Origin: Terriglobia bacterium
Lineage (GTDB): Bacteria > Acidobacteriota > Terriglobia > Terriglobales > Acidobacteriaceae
Direction of reading: 5' to 3'
DNA: 40,207 nt
Assembly: GCA_020073015.1 (NCBI GenBank)
Contig: JAIQFZ010000059.1
Location: 1-40,207 of the forward strand
Part shown: positions 30,627 to 38,753 of the stretch, piece by piece
How positions within the stretch are numbered: the first letter of the stretch is position 1
Layout: each line of letters begins with the position of its first letter
The notes under the pieces: generated by a model
What the model was told of the DNA's origin: nothing
The model's database searches: none
The model's input: the letters and a program-made list of their open reading frames with translations, nothing else
Made by a program: the position numbers and the translations under genes

Positions 30627-30924
30627 CTCAGACGTTATCGGCGCTCGAGTTTCTTCTTCCAGGCCCCAAGTCGCAAGTGCAGGGAACCTCTGTTTCCATC
30701 CAGCCGAGTCAAGGCCCAAGCTCCGGTCTGGACCGCACTCTGGTAACCGCCAGACCGTTACTCATAAAGTGCAGTTGCTTGCATCCGGCCGCCTCACCGA
30801 AATCCGCATTTGCTGCTTAAGTCGCGCACCCACAGTGACTTGCAGTGTGCGCTTCATATGGATTGGCAGGTGCACTGAAGAGGGCGAGTTTGGCGAGGTT
30901 ATCGGGCCAACTTCGGGGTGAACT

Positions 30925-31341
30925 TTGACCGTCATTTACACCACGCAGAGCGAACCTCCTCGAAAGACATCCCGGACGGCGCTGCTTCCGCTGCTGATCG
31001 TTCTGTTCCTGGTGTCGTACGCGATTCTGACGATGCTGGTCCTCGAGCAGGGCCAGACGATTGAATCGCAGCGGACGTTGTTGCGCGAGATGCTGAAAGA
31101 CAGCAACCAGCTGGCGGCCCTGAAAAACAAGCTGGCCAATGCCGAGGCCAAGCGCTCGCCGGACAAGGCGGCCGCCGCGGCAGAGCAGAAGGAACCGGAT
31201 ACTGGAAGTTCCGCGGCCGCGCCCAAGCGATCCGAAAAAGACGCAAAGCGCTCCAGCAAGTCGTCCCGCTCCCTGAAAGAGATTCCGCAAAAGCCGGCAT
31301 CGGACTTGGAAGACGTACGCCGGTCGACCCGGGTGATCTAG
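30925..31341 (+). CDS. membrane-anchored coiled-coil protein, 138 aa
   Basis: TTG start after GGGGTGAAC. A short cytoplasmic basic part (SEPPRKTSRT), one membrane helix (about 20-42, ALLPLLIVLFLVSYAILTML) and a coiled coil (about 43-75, EQGQTIESQRTLLREMLKDS) precede a Lys/Ala/Ser-rich low-complexity tail (KAAAAAEQKEPDTGSSAAAP, SSKSSRSLKE). I have seen acidobacterial homologues in memory only and no function is known. No start with a better ribosome site is visible. It is followed by a small secreted protein 78 bases later on the same strand. Confidence 0.62.
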   Translation: MTVIYTTQSEPPRKTSRTALLPLLIVLFLVSYAILTMLVLEQGQTIESQRTLLREMLKDSNQLAALKNKLANAEAKRSPDKAAAAAEQKEPDTGSSAAAPKRSEKDAKRSSKSSRSLKEIPQKPASDLEDVRRSTRVI

Positions 31342-31418
31342 CCGGCTCCGGAAACGCACGGTTCTGTAGAGAACCAGACCCGGCCTTGGTAGGAGGCCGT
31401 GAACCAGAAAGAAGCTCT

Positions 31419-31667
31419 ATGAAGGCTCTGACCCTAGCCTTGATACTGTCCCTTCCCGTCCCCAGACTTTTGCCCCCAGCCCAGCCTTCCCTCGTCTCGA
31501 ACCATCAGCCGGCAAAACCCAAGGGAGGGCGCTGGTACTTCGCTGCCAACGGGCATGCCGTGTATTGCTACGGACCCGTCATGACCATGCCGCAGGGCCA
31601 AGGCGGATTACTGAAGGTGGCGACGTTCTGCCGGGGCGACCAGACGATGGTCCCGCTGAAGGACTAG
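31419..31667 (+). CDS. small secreted hypothetical protein, 82 aa
   Basis: ATG after AAAGAAGCTCT. A signal peptide (MKALTLALILSLPVPRLLPP) is followed by a mature part with RWYFAANGHAVYCYGPVM and VATFCRGDQTMVPLKD. The two cysteines may form a disulfide. The frame opens 11 codons earlier but only this Met gives a signal sequence. No family is known to me. It is followed at 20 bases by an intrinsic terminator, which marks the end of the transcript and supports the gene being expressed. Confidence 0.62.
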   Translation: MKALTLALILSLPVPRLLPPAQPSLVSNHQPAKPKGGRWYFAANGHAVYCYGPVMTMPQGQGGLLKVATFCRGDQTMVPLKD

Positions 31668-31686
31668 AAAGAACCGCGATTTGTTG

Positions 31687-31715
31687 AAAGCCTGTTCCTC
31701 GGAGCGGGCTTTTTT
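31687..31715 (+). terminator. Rho-independent terminator
   Basis: AAAGCCTGTTC, loop CTCG, GAGCGGGCTTT forms an 11-bp stem (with G-U pairs) running into TTTC. This is a strong intrinsic terminator for the small secreted protein gene, placed just before tRNA-Arg. Confidence 0.85.
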
Positions 31716-31730
31716 CTTTGCGTCTTCCCC

Positions 31731-31736
31731 TATAAT
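31731..31736 (+). promoter_or_regulatory. TATAAT -10 box of the tRNA-Arg promoter
   Basis: A perfect TATAAT lies 23 bases before the mature 5' end of the tRNA, giving an expected start near 31743 and a short leader. The matching -35 would fall in the terminator's T-run and is not convincing. Confidence 0.5.
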
Positions 31737-31758
31737 CTTCGAAGAGAACCTTCTCGCT

Positions 31759-31835
31759 GGGCCCGTAGCTCAAGCGGATAGAGCATCGGATTTCTAATCC
31801 GAGGGTTGCAGGTTCGACTCCTGCCGGGCCTACCA
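31759..31835 (+). tRNA. tRNA-Arg (anticodon TCT)
   Basis: A 77-base cloverleaf: acceptor GGGCCCG/CGGGCCT (first pair G-U), D stem GCTC/GAGC, anticodon stem TCGGA/TCCGA with loop TTTCTAA and anticodon TCT at 31793-31795, T stem GCAGG/CCTGC with loop TTCGACT, and an encoded 3' CCA at 31833-31835. It reads AGA (and AGG by wobble). It is transcribed after a terminator and TATAAT. Its 3' end is copied into the tandem duplication that follows, a common signature at tRNA integration sites. Confidence 0.97.
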
Positions 31836-31978
31836 CCTCAACAACAGCTGCGTGGCGAGGAGGTGTCGGAAGTCATCCCGCTCTGTGAGCCGCACGCGAC
31901 TCCTGCCGGGCCTACCACCTCAACAACAGCTGCGTGGCGAGGAGGTGTCGGAAGTCATCCCGCTCTGTGAGCCGCACG
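31815..31978. repeat. 82-bp tandem direct duplication overlapping the 3' end of tRNA-Arg
   Basis: An 82-base unit (31815-31896) is repeated at once (31897-31978) without a mismatch that I can see. It includes the last 21 bases of the tRNA (CGACTCC to CTACCA), so a second tRNA 3' end lies at 31897-31917. Around 31979-32263 I see no gene. The pattern could be replication slippage or a tRNA-attachment-type duplication left by element loss. Confidence 0.92.
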
Positions 31979-32263
31979 CCCAACTTCTTGACTGGGCAGG
32001 CCGCGAGTGAAGGATTCAAGTGCGTCGCGGATCACGTTGTGGCGACGGTCACAACAGAAAAGGAGGCTGAGGTAGTCGACCTCTAGTAACAGATCACACT
32101 CAGCCTCTCCGATTCATCGCAGGAGCCACCTCGCGAACCTGCCAACTTCGAGTGCGAAGCACCCGAAGACAAGCACCCGGAGGATGACCCATTCACACTT
32201 AGCGAAGAACCCGTCGATGCGGCGTTCAAATTCGTGGTTATCCTTTCCGGCCATGTCGGGTTC

Positions 32264-32839
32264 CTACTTCTTGCCCGAGGGGCCGTTCAGGTTGACGGTC
32301 AAAGCCAATTCTTGCGCGAATCTGACCTTCTTCGTGATCTCCGACGCTACCTCGCTCGACCTTTTGACCAGGGCCTCCAGCAACGCCGGGATTTTATCTA
32401 CGACCTTGATCCGAAACTCGCGTGGGGCGTCTTTGAACGGCCAAGTTTCCCGTTCGCCCTGGTCAGGGTTGCGGACATCCTCGCGGAATTCGTCAACGAG
32501 GAAGCCCCACTTACCGCTGGATTTGCCATAAATGAGCTGAAGCCCGTGAGTGTACGTGCCGTCATCGGACGAATCGAGGGTGACGGCGTTGACATATGCC
32601 CATATGCCAAGGTTCAGCCTGTTCAGCGCAGTCTCAATATCTGTGACTTCTTTCGTCAACTGGTCCGAGAGTTCGTTCAGGGTCTGGGCGGCTGTCGAAA
32701 GCCGAGAGAGGTGCTCGATCATGGCGACCGAGGACAGGCTGGATACGACTTGCTCGGCCGCCGTGCGAGCAGTTGTTACAGCGTTGCTTACTCTGAGAGG
32801 CTTGAGTGGAGAGGGAAGACTATCGGCGTTAGACATCAT
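32264..32839 (-). CDS. hypothetical protein near tRNA-Arg, 191 aa
   Basis: ATG at 32839 (a second Met at 32836). The N-terminal half is helical (TTARTAAEQVVSSLSSVAMI, LNELSDQLTKEVTDIETALN) and the second half has IWAYVNAVTLDSSDDGTYTH, LQLIYGKSSGKWGFLVDEFR and helical RIKVVDKIPALLEALVKRSS. There is no signal peptide, membrane helix or motif known to me. A long plus-strand open frame covers the same bases (32234-33058), but its protein is Arg/Gly-rich with no order, so the minus strand is preferred. The location just beyond a tRNA and an irregular duplication suggests accessory or transferred DNA. Confidence 0.5.
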   Translation of the reverse strand: MMSNADSLPSPLKPLRVSNAVTTARTAAEQVVSSLSSVAMIEHLSRLSTAAQTLNELSDQLTKEVTDIETALNRLNLGIWAYVNAVTLDSSDDGTYTHGLQLIYGKSSGKWGFLVDEFREDVRNPDQGERETWPFKDAPREFRIKVVDKIPALLEALVKRSSEVASEITKKVRFAQELALTVNLNGPSGKK

Positions 32840-33113
32840 TGTGTTCCATTCTCAGGTCCGTCAAGACCTGCGCTGCTCGGCGCCTGCCGAGGGTTGAGAG
32901 AAACTCGGGATCCCACCCGAGGGCGTTCGGTCTTCCAACCGATTCTTAGTACTCTGCCTGGACGAACCTTCCGATTCGTCCCTCGTTTAATCTCACTCCC
33001 GCCTCAGCGTCTTTTGAACGAGAAAAAAAGGAACCAACCATGCGGTCCCAGCCAGTAGCCGAGGATGGTTCCTAAAGCGCCGTAGTCCAATGCTTGTCTT
33101 GGAAAAGAACCGT

Positions 33114-33959
33114 TCAGTTCCTCTTCTTCGGCTTCATCATTTCCCATTCCTTTTCGCTCAACTGACGCCCGAAGGCGGTGAATTCTCCCGCGCCCTGGAG
33201 CCATTCTCCGCCATCCATGGTGACCACTTCGCCGTTGATATACCCGGAACCGTCGCTCACCAGAAACGCGGCCAGATTCGCAAACTCTTCAACCGTGCCA
33301 AAGCGTCCGAGTGGATTGCGCTCTTTCGCCGCTTGCTCCAACTCCGGACGCGGCAACAGGCGCGAAAACGCTCCCTCAGTCCGAATCGGTCCGGGTGCAA
33401 TCGCGTTCATGCGAATTCCGCGATTCCCCCACTCGACCGCCAGGCTCCGCATCAGAGCCTGCACTCCCGCCTTGGCCACCGCCGACGGCACCACATACGC
33501 CGATCCGGTCGTGGTGTAGGTAGTCGTCACACTGAGCACGTTGCCGCCGCGTCCAGCCGCCAGCCACCGCCGCCCGCAGGCCAGTGTGGTGTGCAGCGAG
33601 CCCATCAGGACGATGCCAATCACCGACTGAAACGCGCCCAGCGAAAGGTCCTCAGTCCGCGCCAGGAAATTTCCAGCCGCGTTATTGACCAGGACGTCGA
33701 GTGCCCCGTCGGCCCAGATGCCGCCCATCATTTCTTCGACCGCGGCCGCATCGCGCACATCACACCGCCGCCAGTGAATCGGTCCGCCCGTGCGCGCGCG
33801 CAACTCCTGCTCCGTCGCCGCCAGAACTTCCTCGCGGCGCCCGCAGATGTAAACTTCCGCGCCCAGTTCAAGAAACCGCCCGGCCGCAGCTTTGCCAAGT
33901 CCGGTGCCGCCGCCCGTAATCAGAATGCGCTTGCTGCGCAACAGATCGCTTTGAAACAT
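33114..33959 (-). CDS. SDR-family oxidoreductase, 2,4-dienoyl-CoA reductase-like, 281 aa
   Basis: A Rossmann protein: LRSKRILITGGGTGLGKAAA (NAD(P) loop, residues about 8-27), VYICGRREEVL, CDVRDAAAVEEM, VNNAAGNFLARTEDLS, and LSVTTTYTTTGSAYVVPSAV followed by AKAGVQALMRSLAVEW with the Lys of the active site, then PGPIRTEGAFSRL, FLVSDGSGYINGEVVTMDGG. NNAAGNF and the missing usual Tyr-x-x-x-Lys spacing fit the 2,4-dienoyl-CoA reductase branch, which reduces 2,4-dienoyl-CoA with NADPH in unsaturated fatty-acid breakdown. No other beta-oxidation gene is near. The C-terminal part ends in a basic MKPKKRN. A 607-residue frame on the other strand here is a shadow. Confidence 0.9.
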   Translation of the reverse strand: MFQSDLLRSKRILITGGGTGLGKAAAGRFLELGAEVYICGRREEVLAATEQELRARTGGPIHWRRCDVRDAAAVEEMMGGIWADGALDVLVNNAAGNFLARTEDLSLGAFQSVIGIVLMGSLHTTLACGRRWLAAGRGGNVLSVTTTYTTTGSAYVVPSAVAKAGVQALMRSLAVEWGNRGIRMNAIAPGPIRTEGAFSRLLPRPELEQAAKERNPLGRFGTVEEFANLAAFLVSDGSGYINGEVVTMDGGEWLQGAGEFTAFGRQLSEKEWEMMKPKKRN

Positions 33960-34001
33960 AAATCTCGGTCCTCAGTTCAGCTCAGACTCGATTCCACACC
34001 A

Positions 34002-35984
34002 TTAGGGGGAACTGACAACCGGCAGCTCAATAAAGCTTGCCTTGTCGGGCGTGTGATAGACGCGCTGCTCGGCCTTGCGGTAATCAGCTGGCTTGGCCCA
34101 GAAGATGTTGGGAACGAACGTCTGCGGATTACGGTCATAGAGCGGGAACCAACTCGACTGGATTTGGACCATGATCCGGTGGCTGGGCAAGAAGACATGG
34201 TTCGCAGTGGGCAGGGCGAAGCGGTATGGGAGGGGCATGTCGGGCGCGATCGATTTCGCCGTTTCCAAGCTCTCGCGATAGCGGCCGCGGAAAATGTCGG
34301 CCGAGATCATCAGCTGATATCCGCCCATCGCCGCTTGGCCAGCCACTTCGTCAGGGTAAACATCAATCAGCTTTACTACCCAGTCAGAGTCGGTGCCGCT
34401 GGTGGAGGCGATCAGATTAGCCACCGGCTGCCCGCTGATTTTCAGCGGCGTGGTCAAGACGTCGGAGACGAACGCCACCACATCGGGGCGGCCGGATGCT
34501 TCGCGCTGGTCGTCCACCAGCCACCTCGACCACGACTCATCATCAATGGGGCGGGCGCGGAAGGGCACGGGTTTGGACGGATCGGAGACATATTCGTCGA
34601 ATGCCGAATCGCCCGGAGCGGGCGCCGCAAAGCTCAATTTCAGACCCGCATCCAGATAGAGCGGCGTTGGCTTTATTTCGCAGTGGGCTACACATCCCAC
34701 CGGCCAGGCTGGCAGGCGCAGCCACTGGTTCGTGCCGGTCTCGAAGGCGGAGACCGGCGCGACGTCGGCTTTCGGCGCTCCGTCTTTCAGATAATGATCC
34801 AGAAATGGCCGAAGAATTTCGCGACGGAAGTAGAGCGCGGTATCGCTTCCGAATTTCAAGGGGCCGAGCGTGCTGCCGTCACGGATTTCCTGGGCGTGAT
34901 GCCAAGGACCTAGCACCAGGAACACCTTATCGTTCCTTGTGTCCTTGGGCTTGATCGCTTTGTACACCGCGATGGCGCCATAGATATCTTCCTGGTCCCA
35001 GAGGCTGTGCACCAGCATGACCGGCACATTGAGCGGCTGCGCCGCGAGAATGCGGTCGACGGCTTGGTCCCGCCAAAAGGCATCGTAGCCGGGGTGCTCC
35101 AGAATCTTCCGCCAGAAGCCGACCTGCTCCAACCCGTGGAGACGCCCGAGTTCGCCCGCCGATCCCGCTTGCATGAACATGTCGTAGTCGTCAAAGTAGC
35201 TCTTCCACCACTTGACGTCGGACCGGCGCGTCGCCTCCTGCTCATAGATGTAGGGCATGCCCTGTTCGCGGAAGGCGCCGTTGTGAAACCAGTCGTCACC
35301 GATCCAGCCGTCCACCATCGGGTTCATCGGCACGGCAACTTTGAGTGCTGGGTGCGGGTTGACGAGCGCCATTAGAGGGAGAAAGCCGTCGTAAGAAATG
35401 CCGAGGATGCCAACCTTGCCATTCGTTTCGGGAACGTTCTTCACCAGCCAGTCGATGGTGTCGTAGGTGTCCGTGGCGTGATCGACGGGCGTGGGGTTTT
35501 GCGGGCCATGCAGGGGACGAGTCATCACATAATCCCCCTCGGAGCCGTATTTGCCGCGCACGTCCTGGACAACGCGAATATAACCGCCTTCGACGATCAC
35601 CTCTGTGGCATTGTCGTAGCCGTCCAGGATGGGACCGAGATGCGAGCTCTGAGCGTGACTCGTGAGTCCGCTCGCATCGTACGGAGTGCGCGTTAAGAGG
35701 ATGGGCGCGCTTTTGGCTCCCTTGGGCACGAGAATGACCGTGTGCAGCTTGACGCCGTCACGCATGGCGATCATGACCTCGCGCTTGGTGTAATCGAAAC
35801 GGTCGGTGAGCGGCTCGATTTTGGCCGGCGTTTCACTGGGCAAGGCCGGGTACTTGTCTGTCGGCGGGCTGTTCTGCGCCGCCAGACACCTTACGAACCA
35901 GCAGACGCCGAGAGCTAGGAGCAGGAAACTCGTGGCCCGCGGAGGTTGGACCCCAACTACTAGAAGCCTGCGTGACGCTACCAT
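34002..35984 (-). CDS. CocE/NonD-family serine hydrolase (X-Pro dipeptidyl-peptidase-like), 660 aa
   Basis: ATG after GAGGTGAATTC; upstream in-frame extension lacks conservation. A signal peptide (PRATSFLLLALGVCWFVRCL) leads to the CocE/NonD type: KREVMIAMRDGVKLHTVILV, TRTPYDASGL, VVQDVRGKYGSEGDY, the nucleophile elbow GILGISYDGFLPLMALV, MNPMVDGWIGDDWFHNGAFR, PVMLVHSLWDQEDIYGAIAV and VLGPWHHAQ with the catalytic Asp/His region, then a beta-jelly-roll C-terminus (ADIFRGRYRESLETAK, MVQIQSSWFPLYDRNP). It is a secreted hydrolase acting on acyl, peptide or ester bonds; substrate is not deducible. Family size about 600-650 is matched. The gene is intact. Confidence 0.93.
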   Translation of the reverse strand: MVASRRLLVVGVQPPRATSFLLLALGVCWFVRCLAAQNSPPTDKYPALPSETPAKIEPLTDRFDYTKREVMIAMRDGVKLHTVILVPKGAKSAPILLTRTPYDASGLTSHAQSSHLGPILDGYDNATEVIVEGGYIRVVQDVRGKYGSEGDYVMTRPLHGPQNPTPVDHATDTYDTIDWLVKNVPETNGKVGILGISYDGFLPLMALVNPHPALKVAVPMNPMVDGWIGDDWFHNGAFREQGMPYIYEQEATRRSDVKWWKSYFDDYDMFMQAGSAGELGRLHGLEQVGFWRKILEHPGYDAFWRDQAVDRILAAQPLNVPVMLVHSLWDQEDIYGAIAVYKAIKPKDTRNDKVFLVLGPWHHAQEIRDGSTLGPLKFGSDTALYFRREILRPFLDHYLKDGAPKADVAPVSAFETGTNQWLRLPAWPVGCVAHCEIKPTPLYLDAGLKLSFAAPAPGDSAFDEYVSDPSKPVPFRARPIDDESWSRWLVDDQREASGRPDVVAFVSDVLTTPLKISGQPVANLIASTSGTDSDWVVKLIDVYPDEVAGQAAMGGYQLMISADIFRGRYRESLETAKSIAPDMPLPYRFALPTANHVFLPSHRIMVQIQSSWFPLYDRNPQTFVPNIFWAKPADYRKAEQRVYHTPDKASFIELPVVSSP

Positions 35985-36112
35985 GAATTCACCTCGTGTC
36001 CCCCGAAGTGTATTACACAACCGGCCCTGGGCCCTGGAACTTGGCGGTTGGCCAACCCTTCCATCTCCATCTTCCGACCGCGGGTTTTCGGATAAGATTC
36101 TCGTCCCTTGCT

Positions 36113-36601
36113 TCACATAGTGTCGCGATGTCCGATTTCTGGCGGGGTGCCCAGATCCATGAAGCGCAAGTCCCGCTGCTCTTCCTGGACGGAACTGAGT
36201 GCAGCCATGACTTCGCGGAGGTAATACAAGGTCCCGGCCAGCAGGCAGATCATGGCCGCGACAAAGACGATTACCGCCGCCAGCGCCGCGCCGTTTACGT
36301 AAAGCCCCAGCCCCAGCAGCAGGCAGGAGGAGATGGTCCCCGCCAGAGAGATCAGCGCCAGCAGAAAACTGCGGCGGATCATCTCGGCGCGCTTTTCAAT
36401 CGATGCGATCTGCGCGGTGTAGGCTTCGGCCTCCTGCTGGCGCCCGCTCTTGGTCGCGTCGTACTTGGCGTGCACGAAGTGTCGCAAGCGGCTGACGATC
36501 CCCATCAGCCGCACATTGATGGAAAGAATCAACAGCGCCGTGGCCGAAACGAAAATGGCCGGAGCCAGAAAAGCCTGAAACAGACGAGCGATATCACTCA
36601 T
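36113..36601 (-). CDS. DUF2721-type membrane protein, 162 aa
   Basis: MSDIARLFQAFLAPAIFVSA begins a helix (about 10-33, FLAPAIFVSATALLILSINV). RLMGIVSRLRHFVHAKYD is followed by a helix pair about 82-133 (FLLALISLAGTISSCLLLGL and LAAVIVFVAAMICLLAGTLY), then LREVMAALSSVQEEQRDLRF. The order of an N-terminal helix, a basic helical linker and two closing helices with a charged tail matches the DUF2721 family of inner-membrane proteins of unknown function. It is upstream of the CocE gene on the same strand. No strong ribosome site is visible before the ATG. Confidence 0.82.
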   Translation of the reverse strand: MSDIARLFQAFLAPAIFVSATALLILSINVRLMGIVSRLRHFVHAKYDATKSGRQQEAEAYTAQIASIEKRAEMIRRSFLLALISLAGTISSCLLLGLGLYVNGAALAAVIVFVAAMICLLAGTLYYLREVMAALSSVQEEQRDLRFMDLGTPPEIGHRDTM

Positions 36602-36695
36602 GGCAGTGTTTCCGATCTCAACGAGCAGGATACAGCCAGCGGACGCTGCGACGAAATGAATGTCCCGGAAAGGGAATCCACCCTTGTCCTACCCT

Positions 36696-36716
36696 GCGCG
36701 GATAGAGTGTCCGCGC
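36696..36716. repeat. dispersed palindromic repeat, copy 3
   Basis: GCGCGGA, TAGAGTG, TCCGCGC lies between two minus-strand genes. Its reverse complement resembles copy 1 (28863-28884) with an AT change in the loop. It shows the same family about 7.8 kb away. Confidence 0.62.
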
Positions 36717-36737
36717 TCCATGTTCCGTCGAACTTGA

Positions 36738-37718
36738 TCAGTGCGCAACAAAGTCGCGGACCGCTTTCAGGAACTGCTCGGGCTGATCCACAAACGTCAT
36801 GTGCCCACTGTTGGGCAGGATGACCAGTTGTGATCCGGCGATCTTCTCGTGCATCTCCTGCGACATCTTCGGATCACTCTCGTCGTGATCGCCCACGAGG
36901 ATCAGGGTCGGGACTTTGATCTGCGAAAGCTGGCCGACGTACTCGACCTCCTTCAGATTGCCGTCGATGACGAACTCACCATCCGAGCCCCACATCTCGC
37001 GATAGACGTCCCAGGCAGTGCCGGTATTGGAACTGAGAGGGTCGTAATTGGGATCCGGACGGTTCTGGTAGACATACGGGAAATAACCTTTGCCCCAGGC
37101 GAACTTGGCGTACTCCTCAGGATAGCGTCCGTGCTCCCAGATTTCGCCCTTGCCGAACAAGCCGGCGGCTTCGAGAGCGTTCACCCGCTCGCGTTCCTTG
37201 GGATCCATCTCGGCCTTCATTTTTGCGAGCGCCTGGTTGAGTTCCTTGGTGCTGGCGAACGTGCTGCCGAGAATAAGATGAGAGAGATTCTTCTGGTACT
37301 TGAACGCGTAGGCCTGCACCAACGCGCCCCCGAAGGAATGGCCGAGAAGACTGATCTTGCCAAGGCCGAGGGACTGGCGGACGGCCTCAATGTCCTCAAC
37401 CATGTTCGCGATGGTGTACTGCTTGGGATCCTCAAGCTTCGATGACTTGCCCGAACCGCGCTCGTCAATGAACACAAGCCGGCTGGTGCGCATGAGAGGT
37501 AACAAGTAAGGAAGAAAGTAATCGTGCGAAGCTCCGGGCCCGCCGTGGACGATCATCAACGGCGCCCCCTGTCCCATAGACTGGTAGTAGATTAGAGCGC
37601 CATGGCTGTCCACGAAGCCGTCCTGGATGGGAAACAGGTTCGAGGACACGGAAGTTTGGGCAGAACAAGCCAGACACGCAACGCCCATGAAGAGGATGAC
37701 AAACAAGCGGATTCGCAT
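36738..37718 (-). CDS. alpha/beta hydrolase, prolyl aminopeptidase-like (S33), 326 aa
   Basis: An N-terminal signal (MRIRLFVILFMGVACLACSA) with cysteines near the cleavage site, not a clean lipobox. Then APLMIVHGGPGASHDYFLPY (oxyanion His-Gly-Gly-Pro-Gly), RLVFIDERGSGKSSKL, ISLLGHSFGGALVQAYAFKY (nucleophile Ser in Gly-His-Ser-Phe-Gly), PTLILVGDHDESDPKMSQ (Asp) and LVILPNSGHMTFVDQP (His). HGGPG and DERGSG are typical of proline iminopeptidases of family S33, although other secreted hydrolases share them. It probably trims peptides in the periplasm. It is 136 bases from the DUF2721 gene, with a palindromic repeat copy between. Confidence 0.9.
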   Translation of the reverse strand: MRIRLFVILFMGVACLACSAQTSVSSNLFPIQDGFVDSHGALIYYQSMGQGAPLMIVHGGPGASHDYFLPYLLPLMRTSRLVFIDERGSGKSSKLEDPKQYTIANMVEDIEAVRQSLGLGKISLLGHSFGGALVQAYAFKYQKNLSHLILGSTFASTKELNQALAKMKAEMDPKERERVNALEAAGLFGKGEIWEHGRYPEEYAKFAWGKGYFPYVYQNRPDPNYDPLSSNTGTAWDVYREMWGSDGEFVIDGNLKEVEYVGQLSQIKVPTLILVGDHDESDPKMSQEMHEKIAGSQLVILPNSGHMTFVDQPEQFLKAVRDFVAH

Positions 37719-37825
37719 GTGGAGATGCTAGCACGACGGACCCACGAACCCCTCTGATTGCTTCGGGAGAACGGCCCGGCGTGAGCGCGAGACTGGGATT
37801 GACAGTGGCCATCCGCGGGCGAACA

Positions 37826-38323
37826 ATGGCTGCCGTGAACACGCGGGTCGCAGCGCTGCTGAAGACGGCGGTCTTTACCGTTCTAGTGCCAGGGACGGTG
37901 GCCGGCTACGTGCCGTGGCGGCTGCGCGAGACTTCCATTGTGCAGGTAGGCGGCGGTCAGCGGTGGGCAGCGTGCGCGGTCATCGCTCTCGGCACCGCGA
38001 TTTATCTGCACACGGCCTTTTGGGGATTTGCCATGATCGGAGGCGGAACGCCCGCCCCCATCGCTCCTCCGAAAACGCTGGTTGTCGAAGGACTGCACCG
38101 CTTCGTGCGGAACCCGATGTACCTCGGAGTTCTGCTCATCATCGCAGGTCAGGCATGGCTGTTCTGGTCAAAGGCATTGTGCGTCTACGGTGTGCTGCTC
38201 TGGCTGGGGTTTCATCTGTTCGTGATGATTTACGAAGAACCGACTCTGCGAAAACAGTTTGGGGAGAGTTACGAGCGCTATCGCACCGCAGTGCCGAGAT
38301 GGATTCCGAAAATCACGCGTTAG
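37826..38323 (+). CDS. isoprenylcysteine carboxyl methyltransferase-family membrane protein, 165 aa
   Basis: Hydrophobic segments LLKTAVFTVLVPGTVAGYVP, WAACAVIALGTAIYLHTAFW and LLIIAGQAWLFWSKALCVYG plus VLLWLGFHLFVMIYEEPTLR. The SAM-site pattern of ICMT/phospholipid methyltransferases is clear: LVVEGLHRFVRNPMYLGVLL (Arg-x-Pro-Met-Tyr-x-Gly) and EEPTLRKQFGESYERYRTAV-PRWIP (Glu-Glu, Arg-Tyr). It methylates a small lipid or lipid-linked substrate with SAM; substrate is unknown. The Met chosen (37826) is next to the first helix; an upstream GTG (37781) is also in frame. Ends about 430 bases before the next gene. Confidence 0.88.
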   Translation: MAAVNTRVAALLKTAVFTVLVPGTVAGYVPWRLRETSIVQVGGGQRWAACAVIALGTAIYLHTAFWGFAMIGGGTPAPIAPPKTLVVEGLHRFVRNPMYLGVLLIIAGQAWLFWSKALCVYGVLLWLGFHLFVMIYEEPTLRKQFGESYERYRTAVPRWIPKITR

Positions 38324-38753
38324 GCTTGCGGTTTTGCGATCACATTTGTGCGTATCAACCGTCACATTCAATTGTCCCCCGCAAGATCAACAATGTATTC
38401 CTCTCAGTGGTAGAGACCTAAGGCCACCGCTGCGACGGGTATCTCGGTTGGCAGACGCTTAGTTTGGGGGAACGAAGCGGGCGGTGGAACACCTTCGCCA
38501 AGAGAGAGTCCGCTGGGAGGGAACGAACACAATGGGCCAGGGGGACGCAGGGAGGCGCTAGCAGAAGACGGCGGCGTACGGGAGAATGCCGACGTGATGC
38601 GACGCGTTTGCTTGTGGCGCGTTCCCCTTTTACACAAGAATGTTATCTTGGCGCGTGCGAAACGCCATACCCCGCACAACGACTGATCCTACTTCTCCGT
38701 AACCGCAGGCGAATGCTTCTTCGCTTTCCTGTTTTTCTTCTGTCCCACCGTTC
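38324..38753. other. intergenic stretch without a supported gene
   Basis: About 430 bases between the methyltransferase stop and the end of the propeller gene. There are open frames on both strands, but their composition is Arg/Pro-rich and no domain, ribosome site or start supports them. A weak foldable segment (GGCGGTGGAACACC and CGCC near 38483) is too short to call an RNA gene. No RNase P, tmRNA, SRP or 6S RNA hallmark was found. Confidence 0.5.

Noticed and set aside
32234-33058. 274-residue plus-strand frame opposite the hypothetical protein near the tRNA
   Set aside because: Low order, Arg/Pro-rich, no ribosome site; the minus-strand frame has regular helices and strands.
33090-34913. 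607-residue open frame on the plus strand across the SDR and CocE genes
   Set aside because: It overlaps two well-supported minus-strand genes, is Arg/His-rich and has no domain; long antisense frames are common in GC-rich coding DNA.
38324-38753. Structured RNA such as RNase P RNA or a riboswitch
   Set aside because: No hallmark core sequences (for example the RNase P GAGGAAAGTC core) and only one short foldable segment.
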